46,547 nt of DNA from Methanobrevibacter sp. GTDB lineage: Archaea; Methanobacteriota; Methanobacteria; Methanobacteriales; Methanobacteriaceae. The stretch spans positions 1 to 46,547 of the forward strand of contig JAFZMD010000058.1 of the NCBI GenBank assembly GCA_017553445.1. Direction: 5' to 3'. The notes under the pieces were generated by a model. It made no database searches, was not told the origin of the DNA, and saw only the letters and a list, made by a program, of their open reading frames with translations. Shown one piece after another: positions 8,630 through 17,150 of the stretch (the first letter of the stretch is position 1; every line of letters begins with the position of its first letter). Both the position numbers and the translations under genes were made by a program.

Positions 8630-9256
8630 CTAGATAGAACTACTTAAAACATCATGATAGTCTTTTAAATCTTTTTCACGTAAATTTAGATTTTGCATTA
8701 ATTCACAGACCAATGCGTCAAGAATGATGAATGCAGAAATTTCAAATGCACATCCCATTAAAATTAACTCCAATGGGTCTAAATCGCCTTCCAATTCAAT
8801 GCAGTTTTGAGGAAGAGATTCTATGATTATTTTAGCATCAGAAATACCTGCAAGGTCACAGTCCTCACTACCGCAGATACTTAAAAATTTAACATTATCC
8901 AATTCTGAATCACCAATAATCTCAGTAATGGAATTGGATTTGCCTGATTTTGAAACCGTAATGATGATATCCCCATCATTAATCCAAGGTGTAATCGTTT
9001 CACCAACCACATAAACATAATAACCCAAATGCATCAGTCTCATTGCAAAGGCCTTAGCAACAAAACCAGATCTCCCCGCACCTACAAGAAAAATTGTAGT
9101 TTTTGGATTTTTTGAAGTCCTTTTATTCGAAGCAGTTTTTATAATCTCCTTGAATTCCACAATAGCTTCCTTCTGATTTTCCACAACTAATTTGCATCTA
9201 TCTGCATTTTTTAAAATTTCATCTAAAGACAAATCCATATATTTTAACTGAGACAT
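8630..9256 (-). CDS. hxlB: 6-phospho-3-hexuloisomerase
   Basis: 208 residues, a single SIS domain with the sugar-phosphate loop VGAGRSGFVAKAFAMRLMHLG and TVSKSGKSN, the usual length for the PHI family. It interconverts fructose 6-phosphate and 3-hexulose 6-phosphate. In archaea without an oxidative pentose pathway this, with hexulose-phosphate synthase, supplies ribulose 5-phosphate and handles formaldehyde. Hexulose-phosphate synthase is not in this window. The ATG has AGGTAGAT upstream and lies 16 bases after rtcB, suggesting cotranscription. Cytoplasmic enzyme. Confidence 0.9.
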   Translation of the reverse strand: MSQLKYMDLSLDEILKNADRCKLVVENQKEAIVEFKEIIKTASNKRTSKNPKTTIFLVGAGRSGFVAKAFAMRLMHLGYYVYVVGETITPWINDGDIIITVSKSGKSNSITEIIGDSELDNVKFLSICGSEDCDLAGISDAKIIIESLPQNCIELEGDLDPLELILMGCAFEISAFIILDALVCELMQNLNLREKDLKDYHDVLSSSI

Positions 9257-9271
9257 ATCAATCTACCTATT

Positions 9272-10378
9272 TTAAGCTTTAAAATTATAAACCGGTTTTG
9301 CAATATCTAAAACATCAACAGAATCATTGATATTTGATAAAATTGATTCTGCAGGTTTATATGCCATTGGAGACTCATCAAGAGTACCTTTGCTAATGGA
9401 TGTTGTGTAAATTCCATCCATTGTTTTTTCAAACTCTTCAAGAGACAAAATATTTTTAGCGTCAGAACGTTTATATAAACGGCCGGCACCATGAGGAGCA
9501 GAATAATTCCAATCAGGATTACCTTTTCCCTTACAGATTAAAGACCCTACAGCCATATTGATTGGAATGATTAAAATTTCATTCTTACTGGCTGAAACTG
9601 CACCCTTACGCAAAATCATCTTATCCAAATCTATATAATTGTGAATGGTTGTGAAACTCTTTGTATAGTCAATACCATAATTACTCAAAATGGTGTCAAT
9701 GATAGCTTTACGGTTCAGTGATGCGAAATCCTGCATTATCTGCATATCATGCAAGTAATCTTCAAATAATTTACCTTCACAGTAAATGAAATCCTTATTG
9801 GAAGCCATGTTATGGAATCTTTTAAACTCTTTTAAAGCCTGATTCTGATAATACTCACAAACGTCAGCGCCGATTCTGCGGCTTCCGGAGTGGACAACCA
9901 ATATCAAATCGCTATCAGAAGTCCTATTGACTTCAATGAAATGATTTCCACCACCTAAAGTACCTAAATAAAAGTTACCTTCACTTCCTGCTTCAAGTTC
10001 GAAATAGCATTTAAGCCTTGTTAAATCCAAATTATTCATAAACTTATGGGGCGTGACTCTTTTTTCATATCCGTGAGGGACTTTAGTGCGGACAATATCA
10101 TCAAAACGTTCAAAGTCGATTTCATCAGCATCCAAATATACAACTTCCATTCCGCAGCCAATATCAGATCCTACAAGGTTAGGAACAACCTTATCCTCGA
10201 TTGTCATTGTAGTTCCAATGGTACAGCCGGCTCCAGGATGAATGTCAGGCATCATGCGGACAGTTTGGCCTTTGGCAATAGGCTGATTTAAAAATTGGAT
10301 AACCTGAGAAATGCTTTCGCTGTCAACATCATCAGTAAAAACCTTTGCAGTTGCATATTTTCCCTTAAGTTCAAACAT
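9272..10378 (-). CDS. rtcB: RtcB-family RNA ligase, short form
   Basis: 368 residues from the ATG at 10378, chosen because GGGGGTG sits just upstream of it; the in-frame ATG 18 bases earlier would overlap that site. RtcB joins RNA 3'-phosphate or 2',3'-cyclic phosphate ends to 5'-OH ends with GTP and Mn2+. All catalytic residues are visible: Cys in GSDIGCGM, His in GGGNHFIEV, VVHSGSRR and TIHNYI, and the guanylylated His in PHGAGR. Archaeal tRNA-splicing RtcB is usually about 480 residues, so this resembles the shorter bacterial-type paralogs used in RNA repair (inference). Upstream of hxlB. Whether the organism has another RtcB cannot be seen here. Confidence 0.9.
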   Translation of the reverse strand: MFELKGKYATAKVFTDDVDSESISQVIQFLNQPIAKGQTVRMMPDIHPGAGCTIGTTMTIEDKVVPNLVGSDIGCGMEVVYLDADEIDFERFDDIVRTKVPHGYEKRVTPHKFMNNLDLTRLKCYFELEAGSEGNFYLGTLGGGNHFIEVNRTSDSDLILVVHSGSRRIGADVCEYYQNQALKEFKRFHNMASNKDFIYCEGKLFEDYLHDMQIMQDFASLNRKAIIDTILSNYGIDYTKSFTTIHNYIDLDKMILRKGAVSASKNEILIIPINMAVGSLICKGKGNPDWNYSAPHGAGRLYKRSDAKNILSLEEFEKTMDGIYTTSISKGTLDESPMAYKPAESILSNINDSVDVLDIAKPVYNFKA

Positions 10379-10447
10379 GTTTTCACCCCCATACAATAAT
10401 TATTTAAATATTTGATTTGTATAGTATTTAAATTAAATAAATAGATT

Positions 10448-10467
10448 ACTTTAATCGAGTTATATTA
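10448..10467 (+). promoter_or_regulatory. TATA promoter for leaderless dgkA
   Basis: TTATATTA at 10460-10467 lies about 27 bases before the dgkA ATG at 10490, and no ribosome site is present, so the mRNA is probably leaderless. ACTTTA immediately upstream resembles half of the TAAAG-N6-CTTTA element found at other promoters in this window. Confidence 0.45.
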
Positions 10468-10489
10468 CAAGCAAATTAAATAAAGCAAT

Positions 10490-10834
10490 ATGTCAATAAT
10501 TAAAAGTTTCAAAGATGCAATCAGTGGAATAATCAATACAATTCCAACTGAAAGAAATTTAAAAATACAAGTTATAATAATGATATTTGTTATTGCGGCA
10601 GGCTTAATTGTTAGATTATCTAGTATAGAATGGATCATTTGTATTATCATATTTGGACTTGTAATAAGTGCCGAATTATTCAACACTGCAATAGAAAAAA
10701 CATTAGATTACATTAATGAAGATTACTGTGACGAATTTAAATTCATTAAAGATGCTTCAGCCGCAGCCGTTCTGGCTTTAGCCATTGCATCAGCCATTAT
10801 CGGATTGATTATTTTTGTTCCAAAATTGATTTAA
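10490..10834 (+). CDS. dgkA: DgkA-type membrane lipid kinase
   Basis: 114 residues with three membrane helices (about 30-48, 50-70 and 92-112) and the family signature ELFNTAIEKTLD followed by KDASAAAVL. The family is the small integral-membrane diacylglycerol/undecaprenol kinases. In an archaeon the substrate is more likely an isoprenoid alcohol or archaeal lipid precursor (inference). The gene reads divergently from rtcB, and its 3' end overlaps the converging small phosphatase gene by 26 bases. Probably leaderless. Confidence 0.9.
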   Translation: MSIIKSFKDAISGIINTIPTERNLKIQVIIMIFVIAAGLIVRLSSIEWIICIIIFGLVISAELFNTAIEKTLDYINEDYCDEFKFIKDASAAAVLALAIASAIIGLIIFVPKLI

Positions 10835-11252
10835 CCTTTTTTAACACACGACAGATTTCTAAAAAACACGCATCATAAAGCTCATAATCTCCGCCAACCG
10901 GATCGTTGATGTCTATAGGATATTCACCAATGAACTGTTTAATCGTGCGAATTTCCAAATCAGGATAATATATATGAATTTTAGATATATGATTTTGCTC
11001 AAACGTTAAGATCAAATCCATGTCTTCAATATTTGAATCTTTAAAGTTCGTTGCTCTATGTTTTGACAAATCGATTCCGTGAGATTTGCAGACATCGATT
11101 GTTTTTTGAGAGGATTTCATGCCAGTCACGGCTATAACCCCAGAGGAGTAAACTTCAGCCCCATCATAGATTTTTTTAAATATTGCTTCAGCCATTGCAC
11201 TTCTTGAAGTATTTCCCGCACATACAAACATTATTTTCATTTTAGATTTCAT
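10809..11252 (-). CDS. Low-molecular-weight phosphatase, arginine-phosphatase-type P-loop
   Basis: 147 residues of the LMW protein phosphatase/arsenate reductase fold. The N-terminal P-loop is CAGNTSRS (Cys11, Arg17), and the general-acid loop DINDPVGGD lies near residue 120. The fourth loop residue after Cys is Thr, as in the B. subtilis phosphoarginine phosphatase YwlE, whereas tyrosine phosphatases normally have Ile or similar there. Arginine-phosphate specificity is therefore a fair prediction, though unproven in archaea. GGGATGAT precedes the ATG. Convergent with dgkA. A paralogous phosphatase domain, fused to HEAT-like repeats, is at 22756-24486. Confidence 0.85.
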   Translation of the reverse strand: MKSKMKIMFVCAGNTSRSAMAEAIFKKIYDGAEVYSSGVIAVTGMKSSQKTIDVCKSHGIDLSKHRATNFKDSNIEDMDLILTFEQNHISKIHIYYPDLEIRTIKQFIGEYPIDINDPVGGDYELYDACFLEICRVLKKVKSILEQK

Positions 11253-11498
11253 GATATCATCCCATTTAACTAAATATCTAATACTTTAGGTTTATTTATC
11301 GCCATCCTGCTTTTCAAAAGTTTTTCTAAATTAGTTAATCCCACCATTTAAGCACCTATAGAATTAAGTTTATTTTAAATTAATATAAATAGTTGAAAGT
11401 TTCTTCTTTATCTAATTAGATGAATCAAATTCCATTCAGTTATATTTTTATAGGATTGTTAGAAATTTTTAAATTATAATTAAATTAAATTATTTTAT

Positions 11499-14400
11499 AT
11501 GGGACATGATTTTTCAAATCAGGACTCTGAAAATTTAGACAGACTAATACATTCAGACATTAAAGAGATTACCCTGGAATCCGACATTGTTTTAGATTCC
11601 GCTGAAATCAAAATCGATGCTGATGATTTGGTTATTGATGGTAACAATCATATTATTGATGGTGATGGTAAAACTCAAATTTTCCACATTACCGGAGATA
11701 ATATTATCCTGAAAAATATTATTTTTAAAAATGCCTATTCAAAAAAGAGCGGTGCGGCAATATCTAATTTTAAAAATAACTTAACCCTAATAAACTGTAA
11801 ATTTATTAATAATGCTTCTTTTGAAGGTGATGGAGGAGCAATTTATAACTGGAAAGGTTATTTAACCGTTGATGGGTGTGAATTTATTGATAACTCTTCA
11901 AAAAATAATGGGGGAGCAATTTGTAATGGAAACTCCATGGAAATAATTAACTGTAACTTTTCAAATAACTATTCGCAAAAAAATGGATTTTCAGTTTTCA
12001 ACAATTCCGATTCATCTTTAACTTTAAAGAATTCTAAATTTGAAAGAGATGATGAGACAATTTTACAAAACAATTATTTGAATAATGAAATTTTCAATAG
12101 AGGAATTATAAACATTGAAAATTCTGAAAAAAATATTCTTAAGGAATTTATCAGATATGGATTTTTACATGTTATTTCAGATGAAAGCAGACCTTTTAGA
12201 CATCTTAAAAATTTGATTAACAAAGGCGAAAAGGAAATTAATCTGAATTTTGATATTGAATTTGCAGACGGTGATGAAGAAATCGTCATTGATGTTGATG
12301 ATTTAATTATTGACGGTAACGGCCATACAATCGATGCATTGGCCAAAATAGGTATTTTCATAGTTAACTCCAAAAATATCACATTAAAAAATATTAACTT
12401 TAAAAATGCCAATTCCAAAGAGGGAGGATTGTTGATTAATGAAAACAGTTCCATTAATTTAATCAATTGCAGCTTTGAAAATAATATTTCAGAAACTGGC
12501 GGAGCCATCAATAATAAAGGAATACTTAATATAGAAAACTGTAATTTTGAAAATAATATCTCTAAAAATGATTTTGGTGGAGCAATAAACAATAAAGGCG
12601 AAATAACATTAATTAAAACTAATTTTAATAATAACATTTCCAAAAGTGCAGGGGGTGCAATCAATAATTATAATCATGCTGATTTGGAGGAATGCAGCTT
12701 CAAATCAAACATTTCACTAAAAGGGGGAGCGATTAACAACATAGATTCTGGTTTGATGAACATTATCAAATGCAATTTTGAAAAAAATATTGCATTTAAA
12801 CAGGGCAGCATAATCTTTAACGACAAATACATGAATTTGAAAAACACTGATTTTTCGGATAATTTTTCCAATGAAAAATGCCATGCAGTTTATCACAAAG
12901 GAGATGAAGACAGCGAATTACTAATTGAAAACTGTAAATTTTCACACAATCTCACAAACAATAGTTTAATATATCTTGAAGAAGGTTTTTGCCGAATTTA
13001 TTCTTCTAAATTTGATATAAACGATGGTTATTATTGCATTTATAATCAAAATGCGAATTTAAGATTTGAAAAGTCCAAATTCATTAATTTAAATAAAAAA
13101 GCTATTTTTAACAATGGAATTTTGAATATTAGAAAGGAAGAGAAAATAGAAAATCAGATAGAATTAGGTGAAAATAGCCAAGCATTAAGTTATATCGGTG
13201 AAAAAGTTCCAAAAGACTGGAAAGGCTTTACTTATTTAGATAATTTGGTTCACTCAGGTTCTAAATATTTAAATTTGGATTCAGACATAGTAATGCATTT
13301 TTCTGAGCAAGACTTTTATGAAAGTGGAATTGAAATTGACGTTGATGACTTAGTTATTGACGGGAATTACCATACTATTGATGCCAATAATTTTTCAAGG
13401 ATATTTATAATTTCTGCTAAAAATATTGTTCTTAAAAATATCCGATTCAAAAATGGAAAATATTTTAAAAACAAATTTGACGGTGAAAATGATGGTGGAG
13501 GTGCAATATATGCTCTTCCAAAATCTTCTATTGAAATATATCACTGCATATTCCTGGAAAATAAATCCAGAGAATCTGCAGGGGCTATATTAAACAGATC
13601 AGAATATTTAAAAATTAACACCATTCGCTTTGAAAACAATTATTCTAGAAATAAGGGTGGCGCAATACTAAATGAAAATTCCTCTGTTGAAATGACAAAA
13701 TGTGATTTCATTAAAAATTTTTCTGAATGTTGCGGCGGAATTTATAATGTGAATAGTCAATTAAAGATGTGTGAAGCAATATTTAATAACAATTCCGCCA
13801 ATAAATGCGGTGCATTTTTCAACCATGACTCTTTTGTTGAATTTATTGATTGTAAATTCATGAAAAATTCCTCTAAAGATTGTGCTGGGGCCATTTTAAA
13901 CTATAAAAATTCATGCCGATTCAAAAATTGTGATTTTTTAAAAAATAATTCGATTGAATCTGGAGGAGCAATCTTTAATAAATCTGGCGAGATAACTTTA
14001 AACGATTGTAACTTTTCTAAAAATTCATCTGAAGAAGATGGAGGTGCTATTTTTAATCTTGAAGGATGTTTTAAGTTGGTTAATTGTAATTTTAATAATA
14101 ATCATGCTTTAAACCGTGGCGGATCTGTTGAAAATAACTTTAACTCGAAATTATGTCTTTCCGAATGCAATTTTTTCAAGAACCATGCAAAAGATGGGGG
14201 AGCAATATCAAACATGAAAAAATGTAATTTAACAATAAAAGATTGCGATTTTAAAAATAATGATGCCTTAGAAAATGGAGGAGTTCTTTATAACTGGTAT
14301 GGGTTTGCAGACGTCAACACTTCAAATTTTATCAATAATGAATCAGAATATGCTGGAGCAATCGATAATTATTTAGGATGGGTTAATATTAAAAAATCCA

Positions 14401-14657
14401 ATTTTAAAGATAATAATGTTAAAAAGAATGGTGGAGCTATTTTTAATGGAGGAATGTTAGAATCTCTTGATGATTGTATTTTTGAGAATAATCACTCTAT
14501 TTTAAAAGGAGGGGCCATCTATACAACCAAAAGCAGTTCAGGCAATATTTCAAAACCAAATTTGATTCCAATGGTGCGAAGGGCAATGGTGGATTGGGTG
14601 GAGCAATATTCAATAATTCATTTTCTAATGGAAATGAAAATTTTTCCCTTGATTTGA
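11499..14657 (+). CDS. Beta-helix repeat protein, no signal peptide; frame broken near 14558
   Basis: 1052 residues in this frame, built from parallel beta-helix repeats with GGAI(F/Y)N and NC-x-F turns, as in methanogen adhesin-like proteins and Chlamydia Pmp repeats. An introductory cassette (LIHSDIKEITLESDIVL ... DGNNHIIDG) appears three times, near residues 16, 226 and 586. The N terminus MGHDFSNQDSEN has no signal peptide, so the protein is probably cytoplasmic unless exported unusually. A TATA-like AATTATAAT about 25 bases before the ATG and no ribosome site suggest a leaderless mRNA. The last 30 or so residues here are out of register. The repeat resumes in the -1 frame from 14558 to 14854. 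Role unknown; possibly a scaffold. Confidence 0.85.
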   Translation: MGHDFSNQDSENLDRLIHSDIKEITLESDIVLDSAEIKIDADDLVIDGNNHIIDGDGKTQIFHITGDNIILKNIIFKNAYSKKSGAAISNFKNNLTLINCKFINNASFEGDGGAIYNWKGYLTVDGCEFIDNSSKNNGGAICNGNSMEIINCNFSNNYSQKNGFSVFNNSDSSLTLKNSKFERDDETILQNNYLNNEIFNRGIINIENSEKNILKEFIRYGFLHVISDESRPFRHLKNLINKGEKEINLNFDIEFADGDEEIVIDVDDLIIDGNGHTIDALAKIGIFIVNSKNITLKNINFKNANSKEGGLLINENSSINLINCSFENNISETGGAINNKGILNIENCNFENNISKNDFGGAINNKGEITLIKTNFNNNISKSAGGAINNYNHADLEECSFKSNISLKGGAINNIDSGLMNIIKCNFEKNIAFKQGSIIFNDKYMNLKNTDFSDNFSNEKCHAVYHKGDEDSELLIENCKFSHNLTNNSLIYLEEGFCRIYSSKFDINDGYYCIYNQNANLRFEKSKFINLNKKAIFNNGILNIRKEEKIENQIELGENSQALSYIGEKVPKDWKGFTYLDNLVHSGSKYLNLDSDIVMHFSEQDFYESGIEIDVDDLVIDGNYHTIDANNFSRIFIISAKNIVLKNIRFKNGKYFKNKFDGENDGGGAIYALPKSSIEIYHCIFLENKSRESAGAILNRSEYLKINTIRFENNYSRNKGGAILNENSSVEMTKCDFIKNFSECCGGIYNVNSQLKMCEAIFNNNSANKCGAFFNHDSFVEFIDCKFMKNSSKDCAGAILNYKNSCRFKNCDFLKNNSIESGGAIFNKSGEITLNDCNFSKNSSEEDGGAIFNLEGCFKLVNCNFNNNHALNRGGSVENNFNSKLCLSECNFFKNHAKDGGAISNMKKCNLTIKDCDFKNNDALENGGVLYNWYGFADVNTSNFINNESEYAGAIDNYLGWVNIKKSNFKDNNVKKNGGAIFNGGMLESLDDCIFENNHSILKGGAIYTTKSSSGNISKPNLIPMVRRAMVDWVEQYSIIHFLMEMKIFPLI
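14558..14564 (+). other. Possible -1 slippery heptamer A-AAT-TTG
   Basis: At the exact point where the beta-helix reading frame moves to -1, the sequence is A AAT TTG in the incoming frame, matching the X-XXY-YYZ pattern of -1 frameshift sites. I see no convincing downstream stem or pseudoknot, so a simple one-base deletion is equally possible. Such heptamers are common in AT-rich DNA. Confidence 0.3.
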
Positions 14658-14854
14658 TTCATTGTGAGTTTGTTAATAATTATGCAAATGACAATGGTGG
14701 AGCTATTCTCAATAAAGGCCATGTAACTTTAAATAAATGTGACTTCATAAATAATAAAACTAATAAATGGGGCCAAACACTAAAACATGATGGAGACAAT
14801 GCAGAATTTTCAATGCGAAATACTGAATTTGATGATGAAAATTTCGAAAAATAA
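14558..14854 (+). CDS. Out-of-frame C-terminal part of the beta-helix protein
   Basis: In the -1 frame the beta-helix pattern continues without a break: GGLGGAIFNNS, then NNYANDNGGAILNKGHVTL and a final NTEFDDENFEK before the stop. It has no ribosome site or sensible start of its own, so it is the tail of the upstream gene. It is reached either by -1 frameshifting or cut off by a one-base deletion or sequencing error. Confidence 0.75.
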   Translation, partial: KFDSNGAKGNGGLGGAIFNNSFSNGNENFSLDLIHCEFVNNYANDNGGAILNKGHVTLNKCDFINNKTNKWGQTLKHDGDNAEFSMRNTEFDDENFEK

Positions 14855-15153
14855 GAACGTATATTAATGTAAATTATTTAACATTTTTGTGCAGGAATTC
14901 ACCGGATCATATAAGGCGAAGAGCTTCAAACAGATGAAAAAATTTATTTAAATGAAAACCATTATCTAAATGCTAAATTTTCACTTTTCCTTTTAATTTA
15001 TATTCATATTAATGAACAGTCCCATTTTTTCAATCCACCTACTTATTTTTCCTAAAAAATAAGTCTTCATATCCATCTAAAAAAGACGGTTAAAACAAAA
15101 GCTTTATTTGACTTTTATATTACCGAAGTCAAAAATCCAATTGAGGTGATAAT
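14855..15153. other. Intergenic region with hairpin and methyltransferase promoter
   Basis: No gene is seen. A 9-bp inverted repeat (15042-15050 with 15055-15063) could form a hairpin. A TTTTATATTA box around 15114-15121, preceded by GCTTTATTTGA, is a likely promoter for the methyltransferase gene. Confidence 0.4.
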
Positions 15154-15672
15154 ATGGATGCAATCATTAACGAGTACAAAAAACATGGTGTAGATAACTT
15201 CTACCGACTCCATGGAAACGATTATGAAAATCCTCACAGAGATATTGTTGAAAATATTATCATGGAAGCCAAAAGCAAATGGAACATCCAAGGCAACGTT
15301 TTGGATTTGTGCTGCGGTTCCGGAGAAGTTTCAAATGTCTTGAAAGACTGTGATGTCGAAGGCCTTGATCCATACACCAGTGAACTCTATGAAAAAAACA
15401 CAAACAACAACTGCATTGAAATGACATTTAAGGATATCGTTTGCAGAGGGCTTGAAAAAAGATATGACAATGTAATCTGCTCCTATGCATTACACCTATG
15501 TGAAAGGTCCATGCTTCCCATACTATTATACCGAATCAGTGAAGTCAGCGATAATCTTTTTGTAATTACACCTCACAAAAAACCGGATTGTGATGGGGAG
15601 TTCTTCAAAGAGAAAGAAAGAATGAAAAGAGAAAGAACAACCATTATCTGGTATGAGAGTAGAATTGCTTGA
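15154..15672 (+). CDS. Small class I SAM-dependent methyltransferase
   Basis: 172 residues. Motif I VLDLCCGSGEVS and the following acidic strand end EGLDPYT bind S-adenosylmethionine, and NVICSYALHLC is the motif IV region. This is a minimal Rossmann-type methyltransferase with little room for a separate substrate domain. The C terminus (KERTTIIWYE type) looks complete. The strong ribosome site GAGGTGAT fixes the ATG. The substrate cannot be told. It stands alone, between the beta-helix gene and a small membrane ORF/TPR pair. Confidence 0.8.
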   Translation: MDAIINEYKKHGVDNFYRLHGNDYENPHRDIVENIIMEAKSKWNIQGNVLDLCCGSGEVSNVLKDCDVEGLDPYTSELYEKNTNNNCIEMTFKDIVCRGLEKRYDNVICSYALHLCERSMLPILLYRISEVSDNLFVITPHKKPDCDGEFFKEKERMKRERTTIIWYESRIA

Positions 15673-15684
15673 TGAAATAATTTG

Positions 15685-15705
15685 CTTTATGTGATTTATT
15701 AATAA
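15685..15705 (+). promoter_or_regulatory. Promoter of the small-membrane-protein/TPR pair
   Basis: CTTTA-TGT-GATTTATTAAT matches the downstream half of the promoter element seen elsewhere in the window. The TATA-like part (15693-15703) would give a start near 15725, just before the ribosome site of the small ORF at 15738. Confidence 0.4.
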
Positions 15706-15737
15706 ATTCGGCTAAAGCAACTAACAGGTGTTAAAGA

Positions 15738-15878
15738 ATGAGTGAAATTTGTAAAACGAAATATAACCTAAAACTGTTGAAAACCATAATATTTGCCTTA
15801 ACCTATTTTATTTCACTTATTCTTTCAAAATCATCACAATTATTTAATTATTTTGATAACGAGGGATTAACATGTTAG
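15738..15878 (+). CDS. Small membrane protein (46 aa)
   Basis: A short ORF that begins MSEICKTKYN, then has one hydrophobic stretch (TIIFALTYFISLIL) and a polar tail. AGGTG lies eight bases before the ATG, a good archaeal ribosome site. The stop overlaps the first codons of the TPR gene, so translation of the two is probably coupled. No family is recognised. It is supported by the ribosome site, the promoter spacing and the overlap, but the length keeps confidence moderate. Confidence 0.45.
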   Translation: MSEICKTKYNLKLLKTIIFALTYFISLILSKSSQLFNYFDNEGLTC

Positions 15879-16846
15879 AAGAGTATATTGGAAACAAGAT
15901 TAGGGAAGCATATGATTTTATGCAAAATGACACTGAAAAAGCTTTAAATATTTTTGATGAAATCCTGGAAATTGAACCCGATAACATTGATGCTTTAAAC
16001 GGCAAAGGTTCCAGTCTGATGAAATTGAATAGGTTTGATGAAGCAGACCAGTATTTTAACCACTCACTATCAATTTGCAAGAATTCCTCCGCTCTTCTTA
16101 ACAAAGGCATTATTTTTAAACAAAAAAACGATTTTGAAAATGCATTAACCTATTATGATAAAGCCTGTAAAGTCAATCCCAAACTAGAAAATATCGTAAA
16201 TATATTGAAAAATGAAATTACAAATGTTAATGATGAAATAGATTTATCCGAGTTTAATGATGAAGCCAATGAGTTGATAAAACAAGGCATTGAATTTAAA
16301 AACCAGAAAAAGTTATGGGATTCGCTGGACTCATTTATGAGAGCTATTGAAGCTGATGAAACTTGCAAAGAACATGTGAATGAATTGATTGGTGAAATAA
16401 AAAGCATTTTTCAAAAAGAATTCTTATATAATGACGACCAATTCAATTCAGACAGCAAAATCGACAGATTAAAAATGCAAGCATTGAGAGCATTGATTAA
16501 AGAAAACAATCCCAGTAAAGCATTGACACTTATGGATCTTGTTTTAGAGCTGGATGAAAATGATATAAATACGCTAAACCATAAAGGCGGAGTATTGTTT
16601 ATCTGCGATGAATATGAAAAGGCGATTGAATGCTTTGATACGTGTTTATCGATAGATAAAGATTATTCATATGCCCTTTTTAACAAGGCGTTGGTGCTAC
16701 GGATTATGAATAAACTGCCCGAAGCGCTTCAATGCTTTGATGAACTTTTAAAAACACCACAAAATTATAATAAAGTAAAACCATACCAATTGGAAATCCT
16801 CGACAAGCTTCATGAAGAAACACAACATGATTTGATTTTAACCTGA
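15872..16846 (+). CDS. TPR-repeat protein
   Basis: 324 residues of tetratricopeptide repeats in two blocks, about residues 15-110 and 215-300, with typical A-x-x-x-(F/Y)-D-x-x-L and N-K-G phrases (ALTYYDKACKVNPK; AIECFDTCLSID). The repeats form a protein-binding superhelix. There is no signal peptide. The ribosome site GAGGGA lies inside the end of the upstream small ORF. Similar TPR proteins sit in the operon at 36555-40484. Partner unknown. Confidence 0.85.
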   Translation: MLEEYIGNKIREAYDFMQNDTEKALNIFDEILEIEPDNIDALNGKGSSLMKLNRFDEADQYFNHSLSICKNSSALLNKGIIFKQKNDFENALTYYDKACKVNPKLENIVNILKNEITNVNDEIDLSEFNDEANELIKQGIEFKNQKKLWDSLDSFMRAIEADETCKEHVNELIGEIKSIFQKEFLYNDDQFNSDSKIDRLKMQALRALIKENNPSKALTLMDLVLELDENDINTLNHKGGVLFICDEYEKAIECFDTCLSIDKDYSYALFNKALVLRIMNKLPEALQCFDELLKTPQNYNKVKPYQLEILDKLHEETQHDLILT

Positions 16847-17150
16847 CATTTTCGCTAAATCCAATCGATTATTGCATGAGATAACTCACTATTTTTTACA
16901 TATGCAGTTGAAACACCATTTTATAATCGCATACATTATAATTGTTTTAGGAGCCTTGAATTATTATTTTTGTAAAATCAAGTGATTAACCACCCAAAGA
17001 CAAAACTTTAGATAGTAACAAAAAGTTAGCATATAAAGAAAAACATTTAAAAAAGCAATTATTGATAAAGCATTTCCTTTATGTCATTTATTATATCAAA
17101 AGTTTAATATTATCAGTAATAATTAAATAAACAAATTTTGAGGTGATAAA
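16847..17150. other. Intergenic region before glmS
   Basis: About 300 bases. The 3' end holds the glmS promoter element (17066-17096). A 27-codon ORF at 16902-16985 with one hydrophobic stretch has no ribosome site and is not called. No RNA gene is recognised. Confidence 0.5.
17066..17096 (+). promoter_or_regulatory. glmS promoter with TAAAG-N6-CTTTA palindrome
   Basis: Perfect inverted repeat TAAAG-CATTTC-CTTTA at 17066-17081, five bases before the TATA-like TTTATTATAT (17087-17096). The spacing gives a transcription start near 17120, ahead of the GAGGTGAT ribosome site. The same element-plus-TATA layout occurs at seven other places in the window. Confidence 0.6.

Noticed and set aside
11499-14854. 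Surface adhesin annotation for the beta-helix protein
   Set aside because: No signal peptide or anchor is encoded; the promoter spacing supports the annotated ATG, so export is not supported.
16902-16985. 27-codon ORF with one hydrophobic stretch before glmS
   Set aside because: No ribosome site, no coupling to a neighbour and very short.
17100-17150. glmS ribozyme/riboswitch before either glmS gene
   Set aside because: The predicted leader is only about 30 bases and no ribozyme core is visible.
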